Below are positions 24,599-33,214 of a stretch of 64,000 bases of DNA, piece after piece. The stretch is from positions 1 through 64,000 of the forward strand of contig MNQK01000005.1 in assembly GCA_001915385.1 (NCBI GenBank), given 5' to 3'. Origin of the DNA: Bacteroidales bacterium 52_46. GTDB lineage: Bacteria > Bacteroidota > Bacteroidia > Bacteroidales > Muribaculaceae. The notes under the pieces are model-generated. The model ran no database searches, had not been told where the DNA came from, and saw only the letters and a program-made list of their open reading frames with translations. A program made the translations under genes and the position numbers. How positions within the stretch are numbered: position 1 is the stretch's first letter; each line of letters begins with the position of its first letter.

Positions 24599-25242
24599 CA
24601 ATAAAACAACGTTATGCGGCAGTCCTTGAGCGCTTTGCCACCGCAATGCCCTCGCCGGAAACGGAACTGCACTACGACACCCCGTTCCATCTGCTCTTAG
24701 CCGTGATACTCTCGGCACAGTGCACCGACAAGCGCGTCAACATGGTCACGCCGCCACTCTTCGAGGCATTTCCCACGCCTGAATCGATGGCCGCCGTCAC
24801 GCCCGACGACGTGTTTCCGTTCATCAGATCGGTATCCTACCCCAATAACAAAGCCAAATCGCTCGTCGGAGCCGCCCGCACCCTCGTAGAGCGTTTCGGC
24901 GGCGAGATGCCATCCGACATCGACTCGCTGATGGAACTGCCGGGCGTAGGACGCAAAACCGCCAACGTGATGCTCGCCGTGGTGTTCAACCGCGCCGCAA
25001 TGGCCGTCGACACCCACGTGTTCCGCGTCAGCGAGCGCATCGGCCTGACAACCAATTCAAAAAATCCGCTCCAGACCGAACGGACACTCGTAAAATACAT
25101 TCCCGAGACCGACATACCGCGCGCCCACCACTGGCTAATACTCCACGGCCGCTATGTGTGCAAGGCGCGGCGCCCCGACTGCCTGAACTGCCCTATAACC
25201 GACCTTTGCCGCTATTTCGGCAAAAACGCGGGCGCACAGTGA
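24595..25242 (+). CDS. nth: endonuclease III (DNA glycosylase/AP lyase)
   Basis: Nth removes oxidised pyrimidines in base-excision repair. The helix-hairpin-helix 'LPGVGRKTANVML' carries the catalytic Lys; the catalytic Asp is in 'AVDTHVFRVSERIGL'. The [4Fe-4S] ligands are in the C-terminal C-x6-C-x2-C-x5-C pattern ('CKARRPDCLNCPITDLC'). 215 aa is normal (E. coli 211). It is translationally coupled to crcB and 19 bases upstream of the TRIC-like channel gene. Confidence 0.96.
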   Translation: MTIKQRYAAVLERFATAMPSPETELHYDTPFHLLLAVILSAQCTDKRVNMVTPPLFEAFPTPESMAAVTPDDVFPFIRSVSYPNNKAKSLVGAARTLVERFGGEMPSDIDSLMELPGVGRKTANVMLAVVFNRAAMAVDTHVFRVSERIGLTTNSKNPLQTERTLVKYIPETDIPRAHHWLILHGRYVCKARRPDCLNCPITDLCRYFGKNAGAQ

Positions 25243-25261
25243 CAATACAAAACGACACTAC

Positions 25262-25903
25262 ATGGAATCCACCTTCCTCTTCATAATCGAAGTCATAGGC
25301 ACCTTTGCCTTTGCCATAAGCGGAATCCGGCTCGCGGCCTACAAGAACTTCGACCTGTTCGGCGCTTACACCATAGGCCTTGTCACGGCTATCGGCGGCG
25401 GAACGCTCCGCGACCTGCTGCTCGACATTCCGGTGTTCTGGATGCAGACATGGCTCTATCTCGCCGTCACCGGCATGGCACTCGGCATTGTAATCCTGTT
25501 CAGGCGCATGCTTATCAGCATGAACCGCATGCTCTTTATCTTCGACACCGTAGGTCTGGCGCTGTTCGTGGTCATCGGCATACAGAAAACCATCGCGGCG
25601 GACTATCCGATGTGGGTGGCGATGGTCATGGGCGTAATCACCGGCTCGTTCGGAGGCGTGGTGCGCGACATTCTCATCAACGTGGAGCCGCTGTTCTTCC
25701 GCAAGGACATTTATGCCACGGCCTGCCTCGCCGGAGGATTCGCCTACTGGGGGAGCACCATGCTCGGCTGGAACGACGTGACGTCGCAACTGCTCTGCGC
25801 CGCCACCATCATCATACTGCGCACGTGCGCCATCCGCTACAACTGGTCGCTGCCTCAGCTCAGGTACACCCCCGACGACACCGGCGAAAGCCCCGACAAA
25901 TAG
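25262..25903 (+). CDS. TRIC-type (UPF0126/YadS) cation channel family protein
   Basis: A 213-residue membrane protein with seven predicted helices in two repeated halves. Signatures are 'GTFAFAISGIRLAAYKNFDL', 'GAYTIGLVTAIGGGTLRDL' and 'GSFGGVVRDILINVEP', the paired GGG-x2-RD and GG-x2-RD motifs of prokaryotic TRIC homologues. Bacterial members form trimeric potassium-permeable channels; others have been linked to small-molecule uptake, so the substrate here is open. It follows nth by 19 bases and likely belongs to the same transcript. Confidence 0.85.
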   Translation: MESTFLFIIEVIGTFAFAISGIRLAAYKNFDLFGAYTIGLVTAIGGGTLRDLLLDIPVFWMQTWLYLAVTGMALGIVILFRRMLISMNRMLFIFDTVGLALFVVIGIQKTIAADYPMWVAMVMGVITGSFGGVVRDILINVEPLFFRKDIYATACLAGGFAYWGSTMLGWNDVTSQLLCAATIIILRTCAIRYNWSLPQLRYTPDDTGESPDK

Positions 25904-26027
25904 TACCCCGTTGACGTTTTTTTACAAACTTTTTTCACGCGCTGAATGTTAAAAAGAGCGTGAAACCGATAGCCGCGTCCTTCCCGGGCAGGGAGACAAC
26001 GGCACCAATCTGTAAAAAAACGCAATT

Positions 26028-26567
26028 ATGAAAACTGTCAGGACCATATACTTTGCCGGAGGTTCCTTCTGGGGTACCCAACAATATATACGCAACTTCA
26101 GCGGCGTAGTGTCGACGCGCATCGGCTACGCCAACTCACTTGTACCCAACCCGCGCTACCGCGAAGTATGTCAGGGAAAAACGGGAGCCGCGGAGTGCGT
26201 CAAAGTGGATTATGACCCCGAACGCATCTCCCTTGAGAGCCTTGTACAGCTGTTCATCCTCTCCATCAACCCCACGTCGGTCAACAGGCAGGGCAACGAC
26301 GTAGGCCCCCAGTACCGCAGCGGCATCTACTACACCGACATGGACGACGCCCATACGGTGTTCAACGTCGTAAGCGCGCTTGAGGACTCATACGACGCAC
26401 CGTTCGCAGTGGAAATCCTTCCGTTGGAAAATTTCTACCGCGCCGAAAAATCATTGCAGGACTACCTCAGACGCACCCCCGGAGGCCACTGCACCATAAG
26501 TCCGCGCCTGATGGAGTATTCACGCAGCATTCAAGGCGTATTTGACGCCATCAACCCCGCTGTATGA
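26028..26567 (+). CDS. MsrA-family protein with catalytic Cys replaced by Ser
   Basis: A 179-residue protein clearly of the peptide-methionine (S)-S-oxide reductase family: 'IYFAGGSFWGTQ', 'GYANSLVPNPRYREVCQGKT', 'DVGPQYRSGIYYTD' and 'GGHC' near the C-terminus. The family nucleophile is the Cys of G-C-F-W; here codon 13 is TCC (Ser). The usual 'TGHAE' is 'TGAAE', so a second conserved position (His) is also lost. Other Cys residues remain at 'EVC', 'AEC' and 'GGHC'. It may be an inactive binder of oxidised Met, use a relocated Cys, or be in decay. It converges with pdxB with a two-base gap. No MsrB domain is attached. Confidence 0.88.
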   Translation: MKTVRTIYFAGGSFWGTQQYIRNFSGVVSTRIGYANSLVPNPRYREVCQGKTGAAECVKVDYDPERISLESLVQLFILSINPTSVNRQGNDVGPQYRSGIYYTDMDDAHTVFNVVSALEDSYDAPFAVEILPLENFYRAEKSLQDYLRRTPGGHCTISPRLMEYSRSIQGVFDAINPAV

Positions 26568-26569
26568 CA

Positions 26570-27598
26570 TTACCCCTCGGTCACTTCGGGACGGAGAGGA
26601 TAAGTGTTGCGCAGGCGCTCGAAATGCGCCCCGAATTCCGCCGTGCCCGCTTTCTGCCGCAATATTGCCGTATCCTCAAACGGGTCATACGATCTCGCAA
26701 CCGCATCGGCGGTGACATTCTCCACCGCTCCCGCAGGGATATCGGGAGTCATGCGGTAATCTATGCCGAAATAATTGCATAACGCATTCACAGCCATAGT
26801 AGTGGCGCGTATCTTACCGTTGAGCGAATAGCCCGCGATATGAGGCGTGGCAATGTCGACGAGCTGAAGTAGCCGCTGCGACACATCAGGTTCATTCTCC
26901 CAGCAGTCAATCACGGCATGACCGATTGTGCCTGCCTCAAGTGCGGCGACAAGGTCATCGTTATCTACCACGGGGCCCCTCGCCGAATTCATTATCACCG
27001 CATCGCGGCGCATGCGCCCGAACAGCGCACTGTCGGCAAGGTGATAAGTGGCATGCCGCCCCTCTTTCGTCAAAGGCACATGGAATGTCACCACATCGGC
27101 CTGCGGCAGAAGCTCTTCAAGCGTGACGCCGTCAAAATCAGGCTCGCGTTCGGCACGTGGCGGGTCGCACTTCAGCACACGCATGCCGAGTTTCTCCCCC
27201 CAGTCGGCCACGATACTCCCCACATGCCCTACACCTACCACTCCTATCGTCTTCCCTTCGAGACCTTCGGGAAACAGTTTCAGCAGCGACGCATATACAT
27301 ATTGCGCCACAGCGGGAGCATTGCATCCGGGCGCCGAAGCGACGGTTATGCCGCGTTCGGCGCACCATGGCAGGTCGATATGGTCGGTCCCGATAGTCGC
27401 CGTAGCTATGAAGCGCACGTTGCTGTTGCCTAAAAGGGAAGCATCACACCGCGTGCGCGTACGCACAATCATTGCATCGGCATCCGCCACAGCCTCCGGA
27501 GTGAATTCACCGGGTGCAAGACGCTCTATATCAAAATAATCCGCGAGTCCATCGGGCACGCATGGCACATGACTCTCAATTATCAGTTTCGGTTTCAT
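26570..27598 (-). CDS. pdxB: erythronate-4-phosphate dehydrogenase
   Basis: A 342-residue D-2-hydroxyacid dehydrogenase of the PdxB branch, second step of the DXP-dependent pyridoxal-phosphate pathway. Signatures are 'IATATIGTDHID', the Rossmann loop 'GVVGVGHVGSIVADWGEKLG', 'VIMNSARGPVVDNDDL' and 'TPHIAGYSLNGK' with the catalytic His; the extra C-terminal domain (~residues 280-342) is PdxB-typical. ATG 27598 is chosen as homology starts at 'MKPKLIIESHVPC'. It is separated from upstream genes by a CCGCGG palindromic element. Confidence 0.93.
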   Translation of the reverse strand: MKPKLIIESHVPCVPDGLADYFDIERLAPGEFTPEAVADADAMIVRTRTRCDASLLGNSNVRFIATATIGTDHIDLPWCAERGITVASAPGCNAPAVAQYVYASLLKLFPEGLEGKTIGVVGVGHVGSIVADWGEKLGMRVLKCDPPRAEREPDFDGVTLEELLPQADVVTFHVPLTKEGRHATYHLADSALFGRMRRDAVIMNSARGPVVDNDDLVAALEAGTIGHAVIDCWENEPDVSQRLLQLVDIATPHIAGYSLNGKIRATTMAVNALCNYFGIDYRMTPDIPAGAVENVTADAVARSYDPFEDTAILRQKAGTAEFGAHFERLRNTYPLRPEVTEG

Positions 27599-27668
27599 AA
27601 TAACTGCATTACAACATATTATAATAACAGACCGGACACCCCAAAAGATTAGACATCGGGGCACCCCT

Positions 27669-27789
27669 GGAGGATGTTGCATTTAAACCGCGGTTGAAAA
27701 CCGCGGCTACTATGCGGCTGATTACCGGTATGCTTTGCTTAGTAGCCGCGGTTTTTAACCGCGGAAGGTTTAACTTTGCAACACCCGCC
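27669..27789. repeat. CCGCGG palindromic element, copy 3
   Basis: Outer arms GGAGGATGTTGCA (27669-27681) and TGCAACACCCGCC (27777-27789), inner arms AAACCGCGGTTGAAAACCGC... and its inverse with GGTTT. Same nested plan as copy 1. The right end comes within five bases of the stop of the neighbouring membrane-protein gene. Confidence 0.85.
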
Positions 27790-27793
27790 GGTC

Positions 27794-28768
27794 TTACACA
27801 TAGTAGCACGCCGAATAGAGCGCGACATATACCGCAATTATCCCAATCAGCACCCACACCGCGCCGCGCGGACGGCGTATGGAATAATAGTGCGCTACCT
27901 GGTAGGCCGCAGTCAGGCACAGCATCGGAAAATATACCGACAGGTTGCCGTAATCGACTATCATGAAAATCATAGTCGAAATCAGCAGCAGCGTCAGGAA
28001 GCCGTTGTATGCGCGGAATTTGGCATTGTAGCTGAGTATCTTCATCAGATTGGCGCACATAGCGGCGAAACCGAGTATCATCGTTATGCCTACGGCCGCA
28101 AACACCGTAATCATATCCGGCACGCTCAATCGCGAGAACACGCTCTCAAACTGCGGCCACCCTATATCCGACAGTTCCATTACCCCGAAGCCGTAAAGTA
28201 TCCACACCGGGCAGATGATACCGATTACAGTGGCAAGCACCGACCGGAAATTGAGTATTCTCATCTGCGCCAGGCCGAGTATGGCCACCGGGATATAGAA
28301 CATGAACGCATACTGCACGAGCGATGCCAGCGACAATATGAAAAATATCAGGAACACCCTCCTCGTGGCCGACATGTCGCCGTAGCAGCTGAACATCGTG
28401 GCCGTGATGCCGAGCATCACGACGCACATCAGCGACCCGCCGTAAAACTGTCCCGCCGCCACGGGCAGCGACGTCAGCATCACTATATAAAGCGACGAGG
28501 TCAGGGCCGACGGAGCACGCATGAAGTTGAACACCTTGTTGAGCCCGATGAACGATATGGCCGTCAGGGCGGTCAGCACCAGACTTATGACAAGTGACAG
28601 CTCGCCCTGCGGGAGCCAGCGGTTGGGCGACGGGAACACCGTGCCACGGCTGCCTGTGATTTCATCGACATGGCCCGAACGGAATGCCGCATACGTCATC
28701 ACTGCCGCGATGATGAATATCAGCGTGGTGCAGTTGCGCGAATGTAGGTAACGGTTGAGCCTGTCCAT
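27794..28768 (-). CDS. polytopic membrane protein, possibly DUF6427-like
   Basis: A 324-residue protein with about nine hydrophobic helices, for example 'ELSLVISLVLTALTAISFIG' and 'SSLYIVMLTSLPVAAGQFYG'. No transporter or enzyme motif is visible. It resembles a Bacteroidetes membrane family I recall as DUF6427, but this is from memory and unsure. It starts 10 bases after the purD stop and probably is the last gene of the cysE-rlmL-purD transcript. Confidence 0.6.
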   Translation of the reverse strand: MDRLNRYLHSRNCTTLIFIIAAVMTYAAFRSGHVDEITGSRGTVFPSPNRWLPQGELSLVISLVLTALTAISFIGLNKVFNFMRAPSALTSSLYIVMLTSLPVAAGQFYGGSLMCVVMLGITATMFSCYGDMSATRRVFLIFFILSLASLVQYAFMFYIPVAILGLAQMRILNFRSVLATVIGIICPVWILYGFGVMELSDIGWPQFESVFSRLSVPDMITVFAAVGITMILGFAAMCANLMKILSYNAKFRAYNGFLTLLLISTMIFMIVDYGNLSVYFPMLCLTAAYQVAHYYSIRRPRGAVWVLIGIIAVYVALYSACYYV

Positions 28769-28778
28769 GCTTTAGAAC

Positions 28779-30059
28779 TTATTTTTCCGACTCGAGGCGG
28801 AGGAGGTCACGGCCGATGTCGCGGCGCAGGTTCTTCCCCTCGAAATTCACCTTCGCTGCCGAGCGGTAGCTCTTATCGAGAGCCTCGGCCACGGTGTCGG
28901 CCATCGAGCTGACCGATATGACGCGGCCTCCCGAAGTGACAAGGTTGCCGTTGTCGTCCATCCTGGTGCCGGCATGGAACAGTATGCTTTCGTCGACCGT
29001 GCCGTCGATTGTGATTGCCTTTCCCTTGGGATAGCTGCCGGGGTAACCGCCCGACACGAGCATCACCGTCACCGAGGCGCGGGGGTTGATGTCAAGGGGC
29101 ATCTCGCCGAGATTTCCTTCTGCTGCCGCTTTGAGCAGCTCCACGAGGTCTGAGTCGATACGGAGCATCACGGCCTCGGTTTCCGGGTCGCCCATGCGCA
29201 CGTTGTACTCGATTACCATCGGTTCACCATCTACGTTGATGAGGCCGAGGAATATGAATCCGCGGTAGGTGATACCCTCTTCCTTAAGTCCGTCGATTGT
29301 AGGACGTATGATGCGGCTGTCGACTTTGCGCATGAACTCATCGTCGGCGAACACCACGGGGCTTACGGCGCCCATGCCGCCGGTATTGAGGCCGGTGTCA
29401 CCCTCGCCTATGCGCTTGTAGTCCTTGGCCACGGGGAGCACGCGGTAGCCGCCGTTGCCGTCGGTCAGCACGAATACCGAGCACTCTATTCCCGAAAGGA
29501 ATTCCTCGATGACAACCGTTGCCGACGACTTGCCGAACATGCCGTCGAGCATCTCGGCGAGTGCTTTCTTGGCTTCGTCGAGCGAGTCGATGATGAGCAC
29601 GCCCTTGCCGGCGGCAAGGCCGTCGGCCTTTAGCACGTATGGTGCCTTGAGCGATTCGAGAAAACGGTAGCCGTCCTCGATGGTCTCGGCGGTGAAGCTC
29701 TGATAGCGGGCTGTGGGTATGCCGTGACGCGACATGAAGGCTTTTGCGAAATCCTTGCTTCCCTCGAGGGCTGCGCCCGCTTTCGACGGTCCGGCCACAA
29801 GTACGCTGTCGGCGAACCGGTCATAGATACCGGCCACAAGCGGGTCTTCGTTGCCAGGCACAATCATGTCGATGGCATTGTCGGCCACAAAACGCGCTAT
29901 GCCGTCAAAATCGAGCGGAGAGAGCGCTACGTTGGTACCGTATTGCGCCGTGCCGCCATTGCCGGGGGCTATGTACAGATTGTCAACGAGAGGGCTTTGC
30001 GACATTTTCCACGCCAAAGCCGATTCACGGCCACCTGAGCCAAGAAGAAGGATATTCAT
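28779..30059 (-). CDS. purD: phosphoribosylamine--glycine ligase (GAR synthetase)
   Basis: PurD joins glycine to phosphoribosylamine with ATP in step 2 of purine synthesis. The start 'MNILLLGSGGRESALAWK' is the family N-domain, followed by an ATP-grasp domain with 'YVLKADGLAAGKGVLI' and 'VVIEEFLSGIECSVFVLTDG', and the signature 'YNVRMGDPETEAVM'. 426 aa matches E. coli (429). It is downstream of the RlmL-like gene across a 150-base repeat-rich gap and upstream of a membrane-protein gene with 10 bases between. Confidence 0.96.
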   Translation of the reverse strand: MNILLLGSGGRESALAWKMSQSPLVDNLYIAPGNGGTAQYGTNVALSPLDFDGIARFVADNAIDMIVPGNEDPLVAGIYDRFADSVLVAGPSKAGAALEGSKDFAKAFMSRHGIPTARYQSFTAETIEDGYRFLESLKAPYVLKADGLAAGKGVLIIDSLDEAKKALAEMLDGMFGKSSATVVIEEFLSGIECSVFVLTDGNGGYRVLPVAKDYKRIGEGDTGLNTGGMGAVSPVVFADDEFMRKVDSRIIRPTIDGLKEEGITYRGFIFLGLINVDGEPMVIEYNVRMGDPETEAVMLRIDSDLVELLKAAAEGNLGEMPLDINPRASVTVMLVSGGYPGSYPKGKAITIDGTVDESILFHAGTRMDDNGNLVTSGGRVISVSSMADTVAEALDKSYRSAAKVNFEGKNLRRDIGRDLLRLESEK

Positions 30060-30212
30060 ATAATTTTGAATTTTGAATTTTTGAATTTTGAATTGGTGGG
30101 GAGGGAGGTTGGGGTCGGGGGCATCGGACCGGTCTGACCGAGTACTCGGAGTTCTCTGAGATCTCGGAGTTCTCCGAGGGCTCTGAGGGCTCTGAGCTCT
30201 CCGGGGGCTTCA
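30060..30212. repeat. simple and CTCGGAG-type repeats between purD and the rlmL-like gene
   Basis: AATTTTGAATTTTGAA direct repeats (30060-30093) and a cluster of GAGTTCTCTGAGATCTCGGA-type units (30139-30205) that can fold back. A related CTCGGAG cluster is at 44186-44240. No coding potential. Confidence 0.6.
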
Positions 30213-31844
30213 TTACTTGCTGTTGTTGCGGGGGCGCATCTTCACGCCGGGCTTTGCCAGCGACGGCTGGCGGCCGGTTATGCTCTTGAGGGCGGCCTCG
30301 TTGCGGCGCACTGCCAGCGGGTTCTCGCTTTCGGCGGGTGCCTCGCCTCGCGGTGCGAAACTGCCGCGTGAGCCGAACGAATCGCGTCCGCGGCGCTCGT
30401 CACGGCCATATTTGTCGCTGCGGCTGTCACGTGAGAATTTATCACGGCGGTCGTCGCGGCGCTCCTTGTCGCGCCCGTACTTGTCACGGCGGTTAAATCC
30501 TCCGCCACGCGACGAATAGCGTTCCTCGAGTTTGTTGCGGGGCGAACCGTAGCGTGCCTCGTCGCCCTCGTCGTTGGCGGCGCTGCGACGGCGGTCGTCC
30601 TTGAATTTGCGCATGGAGCGGCGCTCGTCGCGGTCGCCTTTCTCGCGTCCGCGGGGCTGCGACTCTCCGTGATGTATCTTGCCGCCCGACTTGCGGAACG
30701 ACTTGTAGTCACCGTCGAATATCTCATACTCGCGCAACTCGCATTCAAGCGCGCCGTTGAGTATCGGAATTTTAACCGACGGCGAAAGGTGTATCATGTC
30801 GAAATACTCTTTGCGATAGCCGATAATCCAGGCGTGATACCCCTTGAACACATTCTTGAGCTTGTTGCCGAGCATCTCGTACAACCCCTCCATATCGTCG
30901 GCCGAGATACGCTCGCCGTAAGGAGGATTCGTGATGAGCACGCCGTCGGCGGGAGCCGAAATCCACTGCGACAGCGGCTTGACCTGCAGGTCGATATAGC
31001 GGGCCACGCCGGCGCTCTTGATATTGCGCGAGGCTATGTCGACAGCCTTGGGCGAGATGTCGGCGCCGTATATCTTGTAGTTGAACTCGCGCTCGCCCGA
31101 GTCATCGTTGTAGAGCGAGTCAAACAGTTCGGCGTCAAAATTTTTCCAGTTTTCAAACGCGAAACTCTTGCGGTAGATGCCGGGGTTGATATTGGCGGCA
31201 ATCAGCGCTGCCTCCACAAGGAATGTACCGGAACCGCACATCGGGTCGACCAGCGGACAGTCGCCGCGCCAGCCCGAACGGAGTATGATGCCTGCGGCAA
31301 GCACCTCGTTGATAGGCGCCTCGGTCTGTGCCACGCGGTATCCGCGCTTGTGGAGCGATTCGCCCGACGAATCGAGCGAAAGGGTCACACGGTCGCCGGC
31401 AATATGCACGTTGATCATCACGTCGGCATCCTGCAGACGCACTCCGGGACGCTTGTCGCTTCCGTAACGGTCGCGGAACCAGTCGACTATCGCGTCCTTC
31501 ACCCTGTAGGTCACGAACTGCGAGTGGGTGAATTCGTCGCTGTAGGCTACTGTGTCGATGGAGAATGTCTTGTCAATCGACAGCACGCTGCTCCAGTCGA
31601 ACTCCTTGACGGCATCATAGAGCGTATCGGTGTCGGTGGCAGTGAATTTATAAATCGGTTTGAGTATGCGCAAAGCCGTGCGGCAGCACAGGTTTGCCTT
31701 GTAAAGCATGGCGAGGTCACCCTCGAAAGCCACCATACGGCGCCCCGGCTCCACATTGTAGGCGCCCAGGTTGCGCAACTCTTCGGCAAGCACATCTTCC
31801 AGTCCCTGGAAGGTCTTTGCCACCATTTCAAAAGTTTCGTTCAT
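30213..31844 (-). CDS. THUMP-domain class I RNA methyltransferase (RlmL/YpsC-like) with charged tail
   Basis: A 543-residue protein. An N-terminal ferredoxin-like/THUMP RNA-binding region (~1-165) precedes a Rossmann methyltransferase with 'LVDPMCGSGTFLVEAA' and 'GVLITNPPYGER' (N6-methyladenine/N2-methylguanine type NPPY motif). It matches the RlmL N-terminal half (23S m2G2445) and YpsC. Residues ~385-543 are an Arg/Asp-rich low-complexity tail with DKYGRD-type repeats, probably disordered and RNA binding. ATG 31844 is chosen; an in-frame ATG at 31955 would overlap cysE. It starts 7 bases after cysE ends. Confidence 0.88.
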   Translation of the reverse strand: MNETFEMVAKTFQGLEDVLAEELRNLGAYNVEPGRRMVAFEGDLAMLYKANLCCRTALRILKPIYKFTATDTDTLYDAVKEFDWSSVLSIDKTFSIDTVAYSDEFTHSQFVTYRVKDAIVDWFRDRYGSDKRPGVRLQDADVMINVHIAGDRVTLSLDSSGESLHKRGYRVAQTEAPINEVLAAGIILRSGWRGDCPLVDPMCGSGTFLVEAALIAANINPGIYRKSFAFENWKNFDAELFDSLYNDDSGEREFNYKIYGADISPKAVDIASRNIKSAGVARYIDLQVKPLSQWISAPADGVLITNPPYGERISADDMEGLYEMLGNKLKNVFKGYHAWIIGYRKEYFDMIHLSPSVKIPILNGALECELREYEIFDGDYKSFRKSGGKIHHGESQPRGREKGDRDERRSMRKFKDDRRRSAANDEGDEARYGSPRNKLEERYSSRGGGFNRRDKYGRDKERRDDRRDKFSRDSRSDKYGRDERRGRDSFGSRGSFAPRGEAPAESENPLAVRRNEAALKSITGRQPSLAKPGVKMRPRNNSK

Positions 31845-31851
31845 CTGTTTG

Positions 31852-32766
31852 TTATCGCGAAAGATTGTTGTTAAGTCTGATTGTATTGTCGGCGCGCGCC
31901 TGGAGCACGATGCTACCCGGCTCGACGTCGGCCGTAATCCATATATTGCCGCCAATCACCGAGTCCGAGCCGATGGTTATGCGTCCCAATATTGTGGAGT
32001 TGGCGTAGATTATGACATTGTTGCCTATGACGGGATGGCGCGCAAGCCCCTTGACCGGGTTCCCCCCCTCGTCGGTGGGGAAACTGCGTGCGCCGAGCGT
32101 GACACCCTGATAGAGCTTCACGTTATCGCCGATTATGGCGGTCTCGCCGATGACCACACCCGTGCCGTGGTCAATCATGAAAGCGTTGCCGATAGTGGCT
32201 CCGGGATGTATGTCGATACCGGTCTCCCTGTGGGCGCGCTCACATATCATGCGGGGCAGCACCGGCACTCCGAGCCGATAGAGCCTGTTGGCCACGCGGT
32301 AGTTGGTTATAGCCCTGATAGCGGGATAGCTGCATATCACCTCATCGACCGACACCGCCGCCGGGTCGCCGAGGTAGATTGCCTCGGCATCGAGGGCGAG
32401 AGCCTCGCGCACTTCGGGAAGCGTCGATATGAAATCGGTGGCTATGGCGTCGCATCGGTTCCGGGTGACAGGGTCGCCTCCATCAGTACCGAGCATGTTG
32501 AGGGCAGCGCCTATCTGCGCCGACAGCACTTCGCCGAGACGGTCGACGGTTGTGCCGAGCCAGTACAGCGGATTTTGCCGCGGAGTGATATGATGTCCGA
32601 AATGTCCGGGAAATATGATGGAACGCACAAGGTCAATTATCTCATCGACAGCCGACTGTGAAGGAAGTGCCGCATTCTCGCCGGCACTGACGCCTACCTG
32701 CCGCAGCGACTCGGCGGCGAGCAACCGGTCAACAGTATTACTTATAATCTGCCGATATTTATCCAT
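31852..32766 (-). CDS. cysE: serine O-acetyltransferase
   Basis: A 304-residue long-type serine acetyltransferase, making O-acetylserine for cysteine synthesis. The N-terminal helical part is followed by the left-handed beta-helix: 'GIDIHPGATIGNAFMIDHG', with catalytic His/Asp in 'DHGTGVVIGETAIIG', then 'YQGVTLGARSFP' and 'HPVIGNNVIIYANSTILG'. Start 32766 ('MDKYRQIISNTVDRLL') is preferred to the ATG at 32787 because the latter lies inside element B. A TACCTTTG promoter at 32992-32999 puts the whole of element B in its leader. Confidence 0.93.
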   Translation of the reverse strand: MDKYRQIISNTVDRLLAAESLRQVGVSAGENAALPSQSAVDEIIDLVRSIIFPGHFGHHITPRQNPLYWLGTTVDRLGEVLSAQIGAALNMLGTDGGDPVTRNRCDAIATDFISTLPEVREALALDAEAIYLGDPAAVSVDEVICSYPAIRAITNYRVANRLYRLGVPVLPRMICERAHRETGIDIHPGATIGNAFMIDHGTGVVIGETAIIGDNVKLYQGVTLGARSFPTDEGGNPVKGLARHPVIGNNVIIYANSTILGRITIGSDSVIGGNIWITADVEPGSIVLQARADNTIRLNNNLSR

Positions 32767-32778
32767 AATTTTCTGCCC

Positions 32779-32962
32779 TGAAGTCATTTAAACTTTTTCT
32801 TCGAAAAGAATTTGAGCCTGTTTTTGAGCAGATTTTAGCTGAATTTGAGGGAGCGATGCGGGCATCGTGACCGAAAATGAGGTTAAAAGCAGCCAAAAAG
32901 AGGCCAAATTCTTGAAGAAGATGGTTTGTGAAGTCATTTAAGAAAAAGTTTAAATGACTTCA
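32779..32962. repeat. structured 184-bp element B with perfect terminal inverted repeats
   Basis: Perfect 23-bp ends (TGAAGTCATTTAAACTTTTT onward at 32779; inverse ending 32962), paired internal segments (TTTTTG/CCAAAAA, TTTTA/TTAAAA) and a central hairpin CGATGC-GG-GCATCG preceded by GGGAG and followed by TGACC. The GAAGTCATTTA end sequence occurs once more at 32930-32940. Lengths are 75, 14 and 95 bases, as in element A (75, 14, 96). It lies 12 bases upstream of the cysE ATG. Confidence 0.8.
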
Positions 32963-32991
32963 TTAGTCGCGTCGCTGACGCTATCACCCGA

Positions 32992-33021
32992 CAAAGGTAA
33001 TAATTTTCATCGAAACAGCAA
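32992..33021 (-). promoter_or_regulatory. cysE operon promoter
   Basis: On the minus strand TTG (33019-33021), a 19-base spacer and TACCTTTG (32992-32999). Transcription from here would carry element B in a ~220-base leader. Confidence 0.6.
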
Positions 33022-33097
33022 TATCGCCATGCCTGATTTCATGCGTAAAAGAACAATCAAAATTCAACCGAAATTCCCGTAACATTGCGAAAACCAA

Positions 33098-33195
33098 CTT
33101 AACTGAACCGCGGTTGAAAACCGCGGCTACTATCTGCTTGATTATCAAAATCGCTTCATATAGTAGCCGCGGTTTTCAACCGCGGTTCAGTTAAG
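33098..33195. repeat. CCGCGG palindromic element, copy 4
   Basis: CTTAACTGAACCGCGG at the left and CCGCGGTTCAGTTAAG at the right are perfect inverses; inside are the family GAAAACCGCGGCTACTA arms. The AACTGA segment occurs in both arms of this copy only. Confidence 0.85.
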
Positions 33196-33214
33196 CGGGG
33201 TTTTACAACACCCT

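Noticed and set aside
25934..25964. Hairpin TTCACGC/GCGTGAA behind the TRIC-like gene as terminator
   Set aside because: Only a 7-bp stem with a 17-base loop and no T-run after it on the plus strand; too weak to call.
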